This document shows, in pieces, positions 51,156 through 57,287 of a stretch of DNA of 57,287 bases. Under the pieces are notes generated by a model. That model was given only the letters and a program-made list of their open reading frames with translations. It was not told the DNA's origin and made no database searches. This DNA is from Prevotella sp. (lineage in GTDB: Bacteria > Bacteroidota > Bacteroidia > Bacteroidales > Bacteroidaceae). The DNA is taken from the NCBI GenBank assembly GCA_017619445.1, contig JAFZSI010000071.1, positions 1-57,287 on the forward strand. The letters are read 5' to 3'. Position 1 is the first letter of the stretch. The number at the start of each line of letters is the position of its first letter. Both the position numbers and the translations under genes were made by a program.

Positions 51156-51935
51156 TTATTGAGGCTTTTTTATAATCATGCGCAGGGCAAACCATGCATG
51201 CATGACAAGTGTTGTGAATAGGCCGTAATGGCGCACCATGACGCGGAAACGCTCGCGAAGCGAGGCGCGGTGGTTGCGCGTGGTCTGCCCTTCGCGCAGG
51301 TAGTGGCACACGGTGGCGTGGACGTTCTTTAGTTCACGCTTTTCCTGTTCGCAGCGTTTCATCACACGTATGCACCAATCCACATCGGCCGAAAAACGGA
51401 ACTGCTGGTCGTAAGGCTCCTGGCGCGCAATGGAGGTGAGTGCATAGAATGCCTGGTGGCAGACGAGCATGCCCTGCCTGAACGAGCGCCATGTGAGGTG
51501 CTCGGGCGGAGTGAGCCGTCGGTGTCCGATGATGTTGCCCTGCTCGTCGATGAGGTCGGTGTCGCCGTAGAGCACGCCCGGCTTTTGTTCCATGTCTATT
51601 TTGTCGGCAATGGTGAGCAGGGTGTCGGCATCGGCCAGTCGGTCGCCCGCATTGAGGAAACAGACATAGTCGCCTGTGGCTCGGTCGAGTCCTTTCTGCA
51701 TGGCGTCGTAAATACCATGGTCGGGCTCAGAGAGAATGATGACCTCATGGCGGCTTGGGGCTTGGTCGCTCAGCTGTTTGTAGCGGTTGGCCATCTGCAG
51801 CGTCTCGTCGGTCGAGGCACCGTCGATGATGAGGTGCTCAACGTCGGCATACGACTGCTGGAGCACGCTCTGTGCGGTGAGGTCGAACACCTTGGCGGCG
51901 TTGTAGGTGACGGTGATGAGGGTGAATTTTATCAT
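51156..51935 (-). CDS. Family 2 glycosyltransferase
   Basis: 259 residues. GT-A fold features: KFTLITVTYNAAKVFDLTAQSVLQQSY at the N-terminus, then HLIIDGASTDETL with the first Asp cluster, and SEPDHGIYDAMQKGLDRATGDYVCFLNAGDRL. This last motif (D-x-G-x-Y-D-A-M-N/Q-K-G) defines the WcaA-type subgroup that uses nucleotide sugars. A C-terminal hydrophobic segment (FTTLVMHAWFALRMI) may touch the membrane. It is probably involved in capsule or O-antigen synthesis with the glycosyltransferase just upstream (76-base gap). Donor and acceptor cannot be told. Confidence 0.93.
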   Translation of the reverse strand: MIKFTLITVTYNAAKVFDLTAQSVLQQSYADVEHLIIDGASTDETLQMANRYKQLSDQAPSRHEVIILSEPDHGIYDAMQKGLDRATGDYVCFLNAGDRLADADTLLTIADKIDMEQKPGVLYGDTDLIDEQGNIIGHRRLTPPEHLTWRSFRQGMLVCHQAFYALTSIARQEPYDQQFRFSADVDWCIRVMKRCEQEKRELKNVHATVCHYLREGQTTRNHRASLRERFRVMVRHYGLFTTLVMHAWFALRMIIKKPQ

Positions 51936-52010
51936 GGCTGTTGATGGGAAGACGACGGTCGGGCCGCCGCTTACACTTATACAAATGCTTGGGTGGTAAA
52001 GGGTTGTGGG

Positions 52011-53285
52011 TTACAGTTTGAATTGCTTCGTGGCAATGACTTCGTTATAAAGTTCCTCGTAGTGCATGGCCACACTTTGCTGCGAATAGTTCTGCGCTAC
52101 CTTGCGCACGGCCTCATGGCTTACTGCGTCATACTCACATTCGCTGAGCACCCACCGTATGCCGTTGGCCAGGTCATCGGCATCGCGGTAAGCGGCCACA
52201 TAGCCGTTTTTCTGATGGTCAATCTCCTCTGGAATGCCACCCACGCGGAATCCCACGCAGGGCACTCCGCAGGCCATGGCCTCCATGATGGTGTTGGGCA
52301 GGTTTTCAGATAGCGACGGCAGCACAAACACGTCGGCAGCGTTATACACATCCACAATGCGGCGCGTGTCGTTGACATAGCCCAGCGCAAAGACGGGGAA
52401 GTCGAGCTGGTGCTCGTATTCCTCGGCATGTCCGCCCAGAATCACCACTGCTGCCTGCTGCCGCATGTCGGGATGGCGTTGTGCCAGCGTGTGGCAGGCC
52501 TCAATGAGATAGTTCATGCCCTTGTTGGCGTTGGTTGCACGCTGCGATACAAACAATATGAGCCGCTTGTCCTCAGGCAGTTGCAGTCGCTGACGCGCCT
52601 CCTGCTTGTTGGTACGGCGGAAGATGTGAGTGTCGATGGGGTTGGGTATGCATTCCACCTTGAGCCCTTTGAGCAGCGCGCTCTGACGCGCCTCGCCCTG
52701 CAGCCATTTACTGCAAACCACGAAGGCAATGTTGCTGTTCTTGAGCAGTTGCTGCTTGCGCTTCCACACAGTGGCAGCCAGGTCGTTGTCGGAACCGCCT
52801 CCAGGCAGGTAGCGGCAGCGTCGGCAAGCCGTCTTGAAGTTTTTGCAGCCCATGGTGAGGTGGCAGATGGCCGTTGCTGGCCACATGTCGTGCATGGTCC
52901 ACACCACCGGTTTCCCCGACTTCACGATGCGGCGGATGTCGTTCAACGACAGCATGCCCTGATTAATCCAATGCAGGTGTATGACATCGGCCTCGCGGAA
53001 CTCGCGCAGGCCCGTGATGTCGTTGCCCGCGTTGGCAATGTCGATGTCAAAGAGATGTTTGCGGCGGAAGTGCAGACGGCAGAATATGCACCAGCGTTCC
53101 CAGAGAAACCGCCACCTGCGCAGGAAGCCTGGCCGCAGACCAGTGACGGTCAGCTGGCGCGTCTCTTTGTCGCGCACCAGCATCATGGCCTTCACGCCGC
53201 TGTTGTTCAGGGCATCGGTCAGTCGTCCGGCAGCCAGAGCCGCTCCTCCGGCCCGCTCGCTTGTGTTCACAATCAGTACTCGCAT
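52011..53285 (-). CDS. Family 4 (group 1) glycosyltransferase
   Basis: 424 residues. GT-B fold: the N-domain starts MRVLIVNTSERAGGAALAAG, the glycine motif that binds the acceptor, and has DVIHLHWINQGMLS and WTMHDMWPATAICHLTMGC. An unusual cysteine patch (CKNFKTACRRCRYLPGGG) follows, seen in several Bacteroidales capsule transferases. The donor-binding C-domain shows ILFVSQRATNANKGMNYLIEA and the E-x7-E motif SLSENLPNTIMEAMACGVPCVG. It is the first gene of a two-gene minus-strand unit, transcribed from the promoter at 53319-53349. A capsule or exopolysaccharide role is inferred. Confidence 0.93.
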   Translation of the reverse strand: MRVLIVNTSERAGGAALAAGRLTDALNNSGVKAMMLVRDKETRQLTVTGLRPGFLRRWRFLWERWCIFCRLHFRRKHLFDIDIANAGNDITGLREFREADVIHLHWINQGMLSLNDIRRIVKSGKPVVWTMHDMWPATAICHLTMGCKNFKTACRRCRYLPGGGSDNDLAATVWKRKQQLLKNSNIAFVVCSKWLQGEARQSALLKGLKVECIPNPIDTHIFRRTNKQEARQRLQLPEDKRLILFVSQRATNANKGMNYLIEACHTLAQRHPDMRQQAAVVILGGHAEEYEHQLDFPVFALGYVNDTRRIVDVYNAADVFVLPSLSENLPNTIMEAMACGVPCVGFRVGGIPEEIDHQKNGYVAAYRDADDLANGIRWVLSECEYDAVSHEAVRKVAQNYSQQSVAMHYEELYNEVIATKQFKL

Positions 53286-53318
53286 GGATGATGAACGCTT
53301 AATAGTTTAACTTTGAAA

Positions 53319-53349
53319 CAAAGGTACGCCAAATCTGGGAAAGAAACAA
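53319..53349 (-). promoter_or_regulatory. Promoter of the glycosyltransferase pair
   Basis: TACCTTTG (complement of 53319-53326), 20 bases, TTG (complement of 53347-53349). The start codon is about 30 bases downstream. Confidence 0.75.
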
Positions 53350-53439
53350 GAAAAAGTGCGAAAAAGTGGCTGTTATCGCACACAATCGGTTGATTTACGT
53401 CAAGAAAGAGGCATTTTTATGAAAAAGAAGACGAAAAAA

Positions 53440-53471
53440 GTTGCGCGCAACTCAAAATCGCAGTACCTTTG
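53440..53471 (+). promoter_or_regulatory. Promoter of the 53.5-kb candidate small RNA
   Basis: GTTG (53440-53443), 20 bases, TACCTTTG (53464-53471): a complete consensus on the plus strand with no gene start behind it. Confidence 0.78.
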
Positions 53472-53477
53472 CATCGT

Positions 53478-53685
53478 CAAAAGGTTAATAGATTGTTTAG
53501 GTTAGTAGTAATAGATTTAGGTTTTTAGTTATTTAGATTTAAGGTAAGTTTAACAAGATTGCTTTCGTTTATGGATGACAATGGTGACCGCGAGGCTCCC
53601 ATTTCGTTTTGAAAAGGATTTTTAGTTAAACATAGGCGATACGCTGGTGCTCGTTGATGAGTATCAGCGTATATTTTTGCCCTTT
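53478..53685 (+). ncRNA. Candidate small RNA of about 200 nt
   Basis: The promoter at 53440-53471 predicts a start near 53478. A hairpin ATACGCTG (about 53639-53646) with CAGCGTAT (about 53665-53672) followed by TTTTTG gives a terminator near 53678. Inside, GTTTAAC (about 53547) and GTTAAAC (about 53626) can pair, closing a domain of about 85 nt. The only ATG frame is MDDNGDREAPISF (13 codons, about 53571-53612), which might be a leader peptide. No gene follows for 300 bases on this strand, so a stand-alone RNA is more likely than an attenuator. Confidence 0.6.
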
Positions 53686-53745
53686 CCCAATGCTGCTGCG
53701 CCAACTCCTCGTGCTGGAAAGACTACTTCTTGCATGGCAACCGCA

Positions 53746-53940
53746 ACTCATCACTTTACGTTCATATTTTCTAGAAAATTCTGTGCTAAACCTGTGCTTT
53801 GCAAAACTGGGGTAGGGAGTGGCGAATACAACTCATAGCTTTACGTTCAAATTCTCTAGAAAATTCTGTGCTAAACCTGTGCTTTGCAAAACTGGGGTAG
53901 GGAGTGGCGAAAACAACTCATTGCTTGGCGAAAACAAAGC
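53746..53940 (-). repeat. 85-bp tandem composite repeat, locus F
   Basis: Boxes ATATTTTCTAGAAAATTC (53764-53781) and AAATTCTCTAGAAAATTC (53849-53866) are 85 bases apart. The intervals hold GTGCTAAACCTGTGCTTTGC and GGGGTAGGGAGTGGCGAA, the reverse complement of locus C. No gene. Confidence 0.9.
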
Positions 53941-54023
53941 ACGGCGCAATTTTTCCGTTACGTTGCAGAAAAAATGCGCCGTGTGTGGTTATTGCGGGAT
54001 TTGTGGTCGTAGGCGGTGTGAGG

Positions 54024-54563
54024 TTATTCCTGCGTGTCCTCGTTCTCGGAACCGTTTTCCTCGTCCTCGTATTCGTTTCCTTCGTTCTCAGAACCGTTTT
54101 CCTCGTCCTCGTATTCGTTCTCGGTGTCCTCAAAATCCTCGTCAAGGAGCGAGCTTCTTTTTCCTTTCTTGCGGGTGGTTGTGGTTTTCTTGGTCGAGGT
54201 TGAAGTGGATTTTGTGCCTGTTGAGGTGGTCTTTGTGCCAGTGGTCTTTGTTCCAGTCGAGGTTGTCTTTGTGCCTGTCGATGTGGTTTTCTTGGTGGTT
54301 GTAGAGCCGGTTTTCTTGTTTTTTGCCGACGTGCTGGTCTTTGTGGTTGACGACTTTTTGTTGGTTTTGCTTACATTCAGCTTGTTTTTGTCGATGTCGA
54401 AGATTCCGAGCAGCCAGTCGAGGAGTTTAGAGCCTATTTTGCGCTCAATGCCTGCTTTTGTGGTGGGGATACCTGTTTTCTTGGTGAATTTTCGCTTGAT
54501 GGCCGGCAGCCCGTACTGCTGGTTGAGATACCACCAGAGGTCTTTTTTTGTTTTCTTTGCCAT
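54024..54563 (-). CDS. Hypothetical protein with Lys/Thr-rich repeats and acidic repeat tail
   Basis: 179 residues. Residues 1-60 (MAKKTKKDLWWYLNQQYGLP...KLLDWLLGIFDI) look folded and basic, with Trp and Leu. Residues about 65-138 are low-complexity blocks of K, T, S and G (TKTTSTGTKTTGTK and similar), resembling the tail of histone-H1-like proteins. The last 40 residues are acidic and contain a 15-residue tandem repeat (NEYEDEENGSENEG). No signal peptide. A DNA or RNA contact for the basic part is conceivable, with the acidic tail as a counterweight. A weak -7 box (TATCTATG) lies upstream near 54604-54611. I do not recognise a family. Confidence 0.7.
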   Translation of the reverse strand: MAKKTKKDLWWYLNQQYGLPAIKRKFTKKTGIPTTKAGIERKIGSKLLDWLLGIFDIDKNKLNVSKTNKKSSTTKTSTSAKNKKTGSTTTKKTTSTGTKTTSTGTKTTGTKTTSTGTKSTSTSTKKTTTTRKKGKRSSLLDEDFEDTENEYEDEENGSENEGNEYEDEENGSENEDTQE

Positions 54564-54727
54564 GGTGTTGTCTTTCTTTTATTTGTTGTTTGTATTGTCT
54601 TTGCATAGATAACGTTTGTTTCCGCTTTTTATTACTTCTTTGGGTCAGTAGTTGGCCTCCGCGGGGCTGATTTTTGCGCGTTTTTCTGCCCCCTTGCTAT
54701 TTTTGCACTAAAAAACGCTAAAAAACC

Positions 54728-54758
54728 TTGGCTGTTTCGCTGAAAAGTTGTAACTTTG
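54728..54758 (+). promoter_or_regulatory. rpsU promoter
   Basis: TTG (54728-54730), 20 bases, TAACTTTG (54751-54758). A second possible -7 box TATTTTTG is at 54699-54706. The leader to the start codon is about 95 bases. Confidence 0.78.
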
Positions 54759-54858
54759 CATCCGCTTTCAGTGCCCGTGTGTGCTTTCAAACCGCGGAAC
54801 ACGTTGTAAATAAGACAAATAACAAGAAGTTTAACACATAAAAACCAAAGACAAAAGC

Positions 54859-55050
54859 ATGATTATTGTACCAGTAAAAGATGGCGAGAACATCGAGAGA
54901 GCACTTAAGAAGTTTAAGAGAAAGTTCGAGAAGACGGGCGTGGTGAAGGAACTCCGCCGCCGTCAGCAGTTCGACAAGCCGTCTGTTCTTAAGCGCCTGA
55001 AGATGGAGCACGCTATCTACGTACAGAAGCTGCGCCAGACCGAGGAATAA
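54859..55050 (+). CDS. rpsU: 30S ribosomal protein S21
   Basis: 63 residues. MIIVPVKDGENIERALKKFKRKFEKTGVVKELRRRQQFDKPS is the conserved S21 core with its basic helices; the end KLRQTEE is typical for Bacteroidetes. In this phylum S21 lies next to the anti-Shine-Dalgarno tail of 16S rRNA. Length is normal. It is followed by a hairpin at 55092-55131 and then a spacer before the recombinase gene, an order (rpsU, xer recombinase, hpf, tRNAs, tuf) that I know from Bacteroidales genomes. Confidence 0.97.
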   Translation: MIIVPVKDGENIERALKKFKRKFEKTGVVKELRRRQQFDKPSVLKRLKMEHAIYVQKLRQTEE

Positions 55051-55399
55051 GAAGCAGCGACGCTTTTTGATAGAAGAACAATTTCGTTGGGGAACAGAAC
55101 CATTCTGCCGGAAGAGAGAATGGTTTTGTTCTCTGATTTGTTGTATCCCTTTCCCTCGTCCGGTCCTCGGCGGTGCATTAACGAATGTCAATTCTCGCCG
55201 CAGTTGGCAAAAAAACAGCAGAAAATTTGGAGGTTTAAAGAAAATTGCGTATATTCGTTGCCGAAAAACGTAAGTATCCGATTTTTCAGCTTGCCAACAA
55301 CGGGCGGGCGGCTTCCACTGAGGCGGCTGCTTGCCAAGGGCGGGCAACCCGGTTGGCCAACGAAAGGAGTGCCACCGGAACGGAAGGAGCGCATGACGT
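55051..55399 (+). other. Spacer between rpsU and xerC with terminator-like hairpin
   Basis: GAACAGAACCATTCT (55092-55106) can pair with AGAATGGTTTTGTTC (55117-55131); T-rich sequence follows, so this may attenuate or end the rpsU message. Around 55287-55360 there are GC-rich partial repeats (GCTTGCCAACAACGGGCGGG; GCTTGCCAAGGGCGGGC). The overlapping short frames show no protein features. Confidence 0.55.
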
Positions 55400-56290
55400 A
55401 TGACGATTGAAGAATTCCTGAACTACCTTCGCTACGAGCGGAACTATTCCGAACGTACCGTGCAAAGCTATGGCAAAGACCTGCAGGCGTTTGAGGCGTA
55501 CTTCAACAGTCAGGACGATGGGCTTACTTGGGAAACGGTTGATGCCGACAACATCCGCGGCTGGATGGAGAGCATGATGGACAAAGGCAATAATGCCACC
55601 TCCATCAAACGAAGGCTAAGCGCCCTGCGTTCCTTCTATCGTTTTGGCCTCGCACGGGGGCTGGTGAAGCACGACCCCGCGCGCCGTGTGGAGAACCCCA
55701 AGGGCGAGCGGCCCCTGCCTCAATTCCTGCGCGAAAGGGAGATGGACGAGCTGTTAGACAACGTGGCCTGGGAGGAAAACTATAATAATGTACGCGCGCG
55801 TACTATTATATTAATGTTCTACACGACGGGCATCAGACTTGCGGAACTCGTGAGGCTCGACGACAACGACATCGACTGGGCAGCCAGCCAGATAAAGGTT
55901 ACGGGCAAGCGCAATAAACAGCGCATCGTGCCTTTCGGACAAGAACTCGGGCAGGCCCTGCGGAATTACCAGAAACTGCGCGACGAGCAGGTGAACAGCC
56001 GCTGCGGAGCACTGTTCCTCACCGACAAGGGCGAGCGCATGAGCCACAACCAGGTGCGCTACGAGGTGAAAAAAAACCTCAGCAAGGTGAGCACACTGAA
56101 GAAACGCACGCCGCACGTGCTGCGCCACACCTTCGCAACAGCCATGCTCAACCATGAGGCTGGACTGGAAAGCGTGAAAAAGCTGCTGGGGCACGAAAGC
56201 CTTGAAACAACCGAAATATACACGCACACCACATTTGAACAACTGAAAAAGGTCTATGAAAATGCGCATCCGCGCAGCGACCTTAAATGA
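55400..56290 (+). CDS. xerC: Tyrosine recombinase XerC/XerD family
   Basis: 296 residues, normal for Xer. The N-terminal SAM-like core-binding domain is MTIEEFLNYLRYERNYSERT... and the catalytic domain carries all active residues: Arg146 (TTGIRLAEL), Lys170 (KVTGKRNKQR), His239 and Arg242 (HVLRHTFATAML), His265 (LLGHESLETT) and Tyr274 (EIYTHT). It should act with a second Xer protein on dif to resolve chromosome dimers. Whether this is the XerC or XerD partner is not certain from sequence alone; the position beside rpsU and hpf is the usual Bacteroidales one. Confidence 0.92.
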   Translation: MTIEEFLNYLRYERNYSERTVQSYGKDLQAFEAYFNSQDDGLTWETVDADNIRGWMESMMDKGNNATSIKRRLSALRSFYRFGLARGLVKHDPARRVENPKGERPLPQFLREREMDELLDNVAWEENYNNVRARTIILMFYTTGIRLAELVRLDDNDIDWAASQIKVTGKRNKQRIVPFGQELGQALRNYQKLRDEQVNSRCGALFLTDKGERMSHNQVRYEVKKNLSKVSTLKKRTPHVLRHTFATAMLNHEAGLESVKKLLGHESLETTEIYTHTTFEQLKKVYENAHPRSDLK

Positions 56291-56321
56291 ATATACTAAC
56301 CTTTTTAAATTGGAGGTAACT

Positions 56322-56621
56322 ATGGAAATCAAGATTCAGTCGATCCATTTCGACGCAACCGAGAAGTTAGAGGCGTTCATCGAAAAGAAAGTCGCCAAGT
56401 TGGAAAAGTCCTTTGAGGACATACGCAAGGTTGAGGTGCAGCTCAAAGTGGTGAAACCCGCCACCGCCCTGAACAAAGAGACCAGCATAACAGTGAATGT
56501 TCCCGGCAATACGCTGTTTGTGGAGAAGACGTGTGACACGTTTGAGGAAGGCATCGACCAATGCGTGGACTCGTTGAAGGTGCAACTAACCAAATTCAAA
56601 GAAAAACTGCGCAACAGATAA
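56322..56621 (+). CDS. hpf: Ribosome hibernation promoting factor (short HPF/RaiA family)
   Basis: 99 residues from ATG 56322. MEIKIQSIHFDATEKLEAFIEKKVAKLEKSF and the strand LQVKVVKPATALNKETSITVNVPGNTLFVEK-type sheet fit the HPF/YfiA fold with the basic helix that binds the 30S A and P sites. The short form lacks the C-terminal dimerisation domain. GGAGGT at 56312-56317, four bases before the ATG, is an unusually strong Shine-Dalgarno sequence for Bacteroidetes, where such sites are rare. It is 31 bases behind xerC and probably co-transcribed. It silences ribosomes in stationary phase. Confidence 0.94.
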   Translation: MEIKIQSIHFDATEKLEAFIEKKVAKLEKSFEDIRKVEVQLKVVKPATALNKETSITVNVPGNTLFVEKTCDTFEEGIDQCVDSLKVQLTKFKEKLRNR

Positions 56622-56638
56622 AAAAAATGCCGAAAAAT

Positions 56639-56669
56639 TTTGGCGTATGAAAAATTAGTCGTATCTTTG
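56639..56669 (+). promoter_or_regulatory. Promoter of the tRNA-tuf cluster
   Basis: TTTG (56639-56642), 19 bases, TATCTTTG (56662-56669): a perfect consensus, 53 bases before the first tRNA. Confidence 0.85.
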
Positions 56670-56721
56670 CAGCCGTTTTAGAACATATCCTGAATGCTCA
56701 GCCCAACGGCTGCAAGGATTT

Positions 56722-56795
56722 GCCTCTTTAGCTCAGTTGGCCAGAGCACGTGATTTGTAATCTCGGGGTCGTTGGTTCGAATCCGACAAGAGGCT
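56722..56795 (+). tRNA. tRNA-Thr (anticodon TGT)
   Basis: Acceptor GCCTCTT pairs with AAGAGGC; the D-arm is AGCTCAGTTGG; the anticodon loop TTTGTAA gives TGT; the T-arm has GGTTCGAATCC. CCA is not encoded. First gene of a four-tRNA cluster in front of tuf. Confidence 0.95.
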
Positions 56796-56850
56796 CAAAA
56801 AGAGCCTGTTACAAACAGAAAATAGGCAAGAGGCGTTCTTAAAAAAGCAA

Positions 56851-56933
56851 GGGTGGATACCAGAGTGGCCAAATGGGGCAGACTGTAAATCTGCTGGTTT
56901 TTACCTTCGGTGGTTCGAATCCATCTCCACCCA
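56851..56933 (+). tRNA. tRNA-Tyr (anticodon GTA)
   Basis: Acceptor GGGTGGA pairs with TCCACCC; the anticodon loop CTGTAAA gives GTA; a long variable arm (CTGGTTTTTACCTTCGG region) is typical for tRNA-Tyr; T-loop GGTTCGAATCC. Confidence 0.95.
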
Positions 56934-56995
56934 CGACAGTGTTTTACAGATGGCCGATACGGGGGCATTGCCCGATGTTGTCGGCTGTCGATTTT

Positions 56996-57068
56996 GCGGA
57001 AATAGCTCAGTTGATAGAGCACTAGCCTTCCAAGCTGGGGGTCGCGGGTTTGAGCCCCGTCTTCCGCT
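56996..57068 (+). tRNA. tRNA-Gly (anticodon TCC)
   Basis: Acceptor GCGGAA pairs with TTCCGC; the anticodon loop CTTCCAA gives TCC; T-arm GCGGGTTTGAGCCCCGT. The following bases happen to read CCA (57069-57071). Confidence 0.95.
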
Positions 57069-57079
57069 CCACTAATGTT

Positions 57080-57151
<72 letters not shown>

Positions 57152-57193
57152 CTCCACATTTTTTATTAGACTGATTATTCATTAAATAAATAA

Positions 57194-57287
<94 letters not shown>

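Noticed and set aside
53764-53866. Attachment site of an integrated element beside xerC
   Set aside because: The repeats also occur at five other loci, and no phage or conjugative genes lie between copies. XerC is in its normal housekeeping position.

Overview
The window looks like a chromosome segment of a Bacteroidales bacterium, most likely a Prevotella-type member of the Prevotellaceae. The reasons are: (i) nearly every convincing promoter has the Bacteroidetes form, a TTTG/TTG -33 box 19-20 bases before a TAnnTTTG -7 box; (ii) there is a type IX secretion (T9SS) core operon and at least two large secreted proteins ending in the Prevotella-style C-terminal sorting signal; (iii) gene products such as the HD-domain PgpH, WaaA, GldKLMN and the rpsU-xerC-hpf-tRNA-tuf cluster have the Bacteroidales form. 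No phage, integrative element, IS transposase or CRISPR array is visible.

Layout. 1-3.0 kb: the 3' end of a 5S rRNA gene and its terminator, a methyltransferase-like protein, a PduO-type cobalamin adenosyltransferase, a DUF2795 protein and a stand-alone AAA_14/DUF4143 ATPase. 3.6-9.5 kb (minus): a three-gene RND efflux operon (adaptor, pump, TolC-like channel) with a 66-bp tandem repeat between pump and channel. 9.9-14.4 kb: carboxylesterase, CHASE2 membrane protein and a secreted protein, convergent with an alpha/beta hydrolase. 14.6-19.2 kb (minus): a 1433-residue fibronectin-III T9SS cargo and a small acidic peptide. 19.2-20.7 kb: a 1.5-kb gene-free mosaic of repeats. 20.7-26.7 kb: porP-gldK-gldL-gldM-gldN, the T9SS ring and motor. 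26.9-31.6 kb: an outer-membrane barrel protein, priA and a FadL-like porin. 32.3-38.3 kb: pgpH (minus) divergent from gltX, waaA and a lipoprotein. 38.6-42.2 kb: an LRR/EF-hand-like T9SS cargo and a non-coding stretch with two RNA candidates. 42.2-51 kb: ABC transporter, nadK, pdxJ, DJ-1/PfpI protein, ispD-recG and an M23/LysM peptidase. 51-53.3 kb (minus): two glycosyltransferases. 53.4-57.3 kb: a third RNA candidate, a Lys/Thr-rich protein with an acidic tail, rpsU, xerC, hpf, four tRNAs and the start of tuf.

How the genes work together. The T9SS operon supplies the export machine for the two CTD-bearing proteins encoded nearby. WaaA, the two glycosyltransferases, PgpH and the M23 peptidase concern the envelope. 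gltX, priA, recG, nadK, pdxJ, ispD, rpsU and tuf are housekeeping genes.

The most unusual content lies between the genes. A modular repeat family, made of an 18-bp palindrome (AAATTTTCTAGAAAATTT) and 21-bp modules, recurs at six intergenic loci. Several other palindromic families, including a 47-bp perfect inverted repeat, accompany it. Every strictly convergent gene pair except the decayed region at 3.0-3.65 kb is separated by a long, nearly or fully perfect stem of private sequence. Three stretches have promoter, terminator or fold signatures of small RNAs. All coordinates were read by eye from the sequence; no database search was possible.
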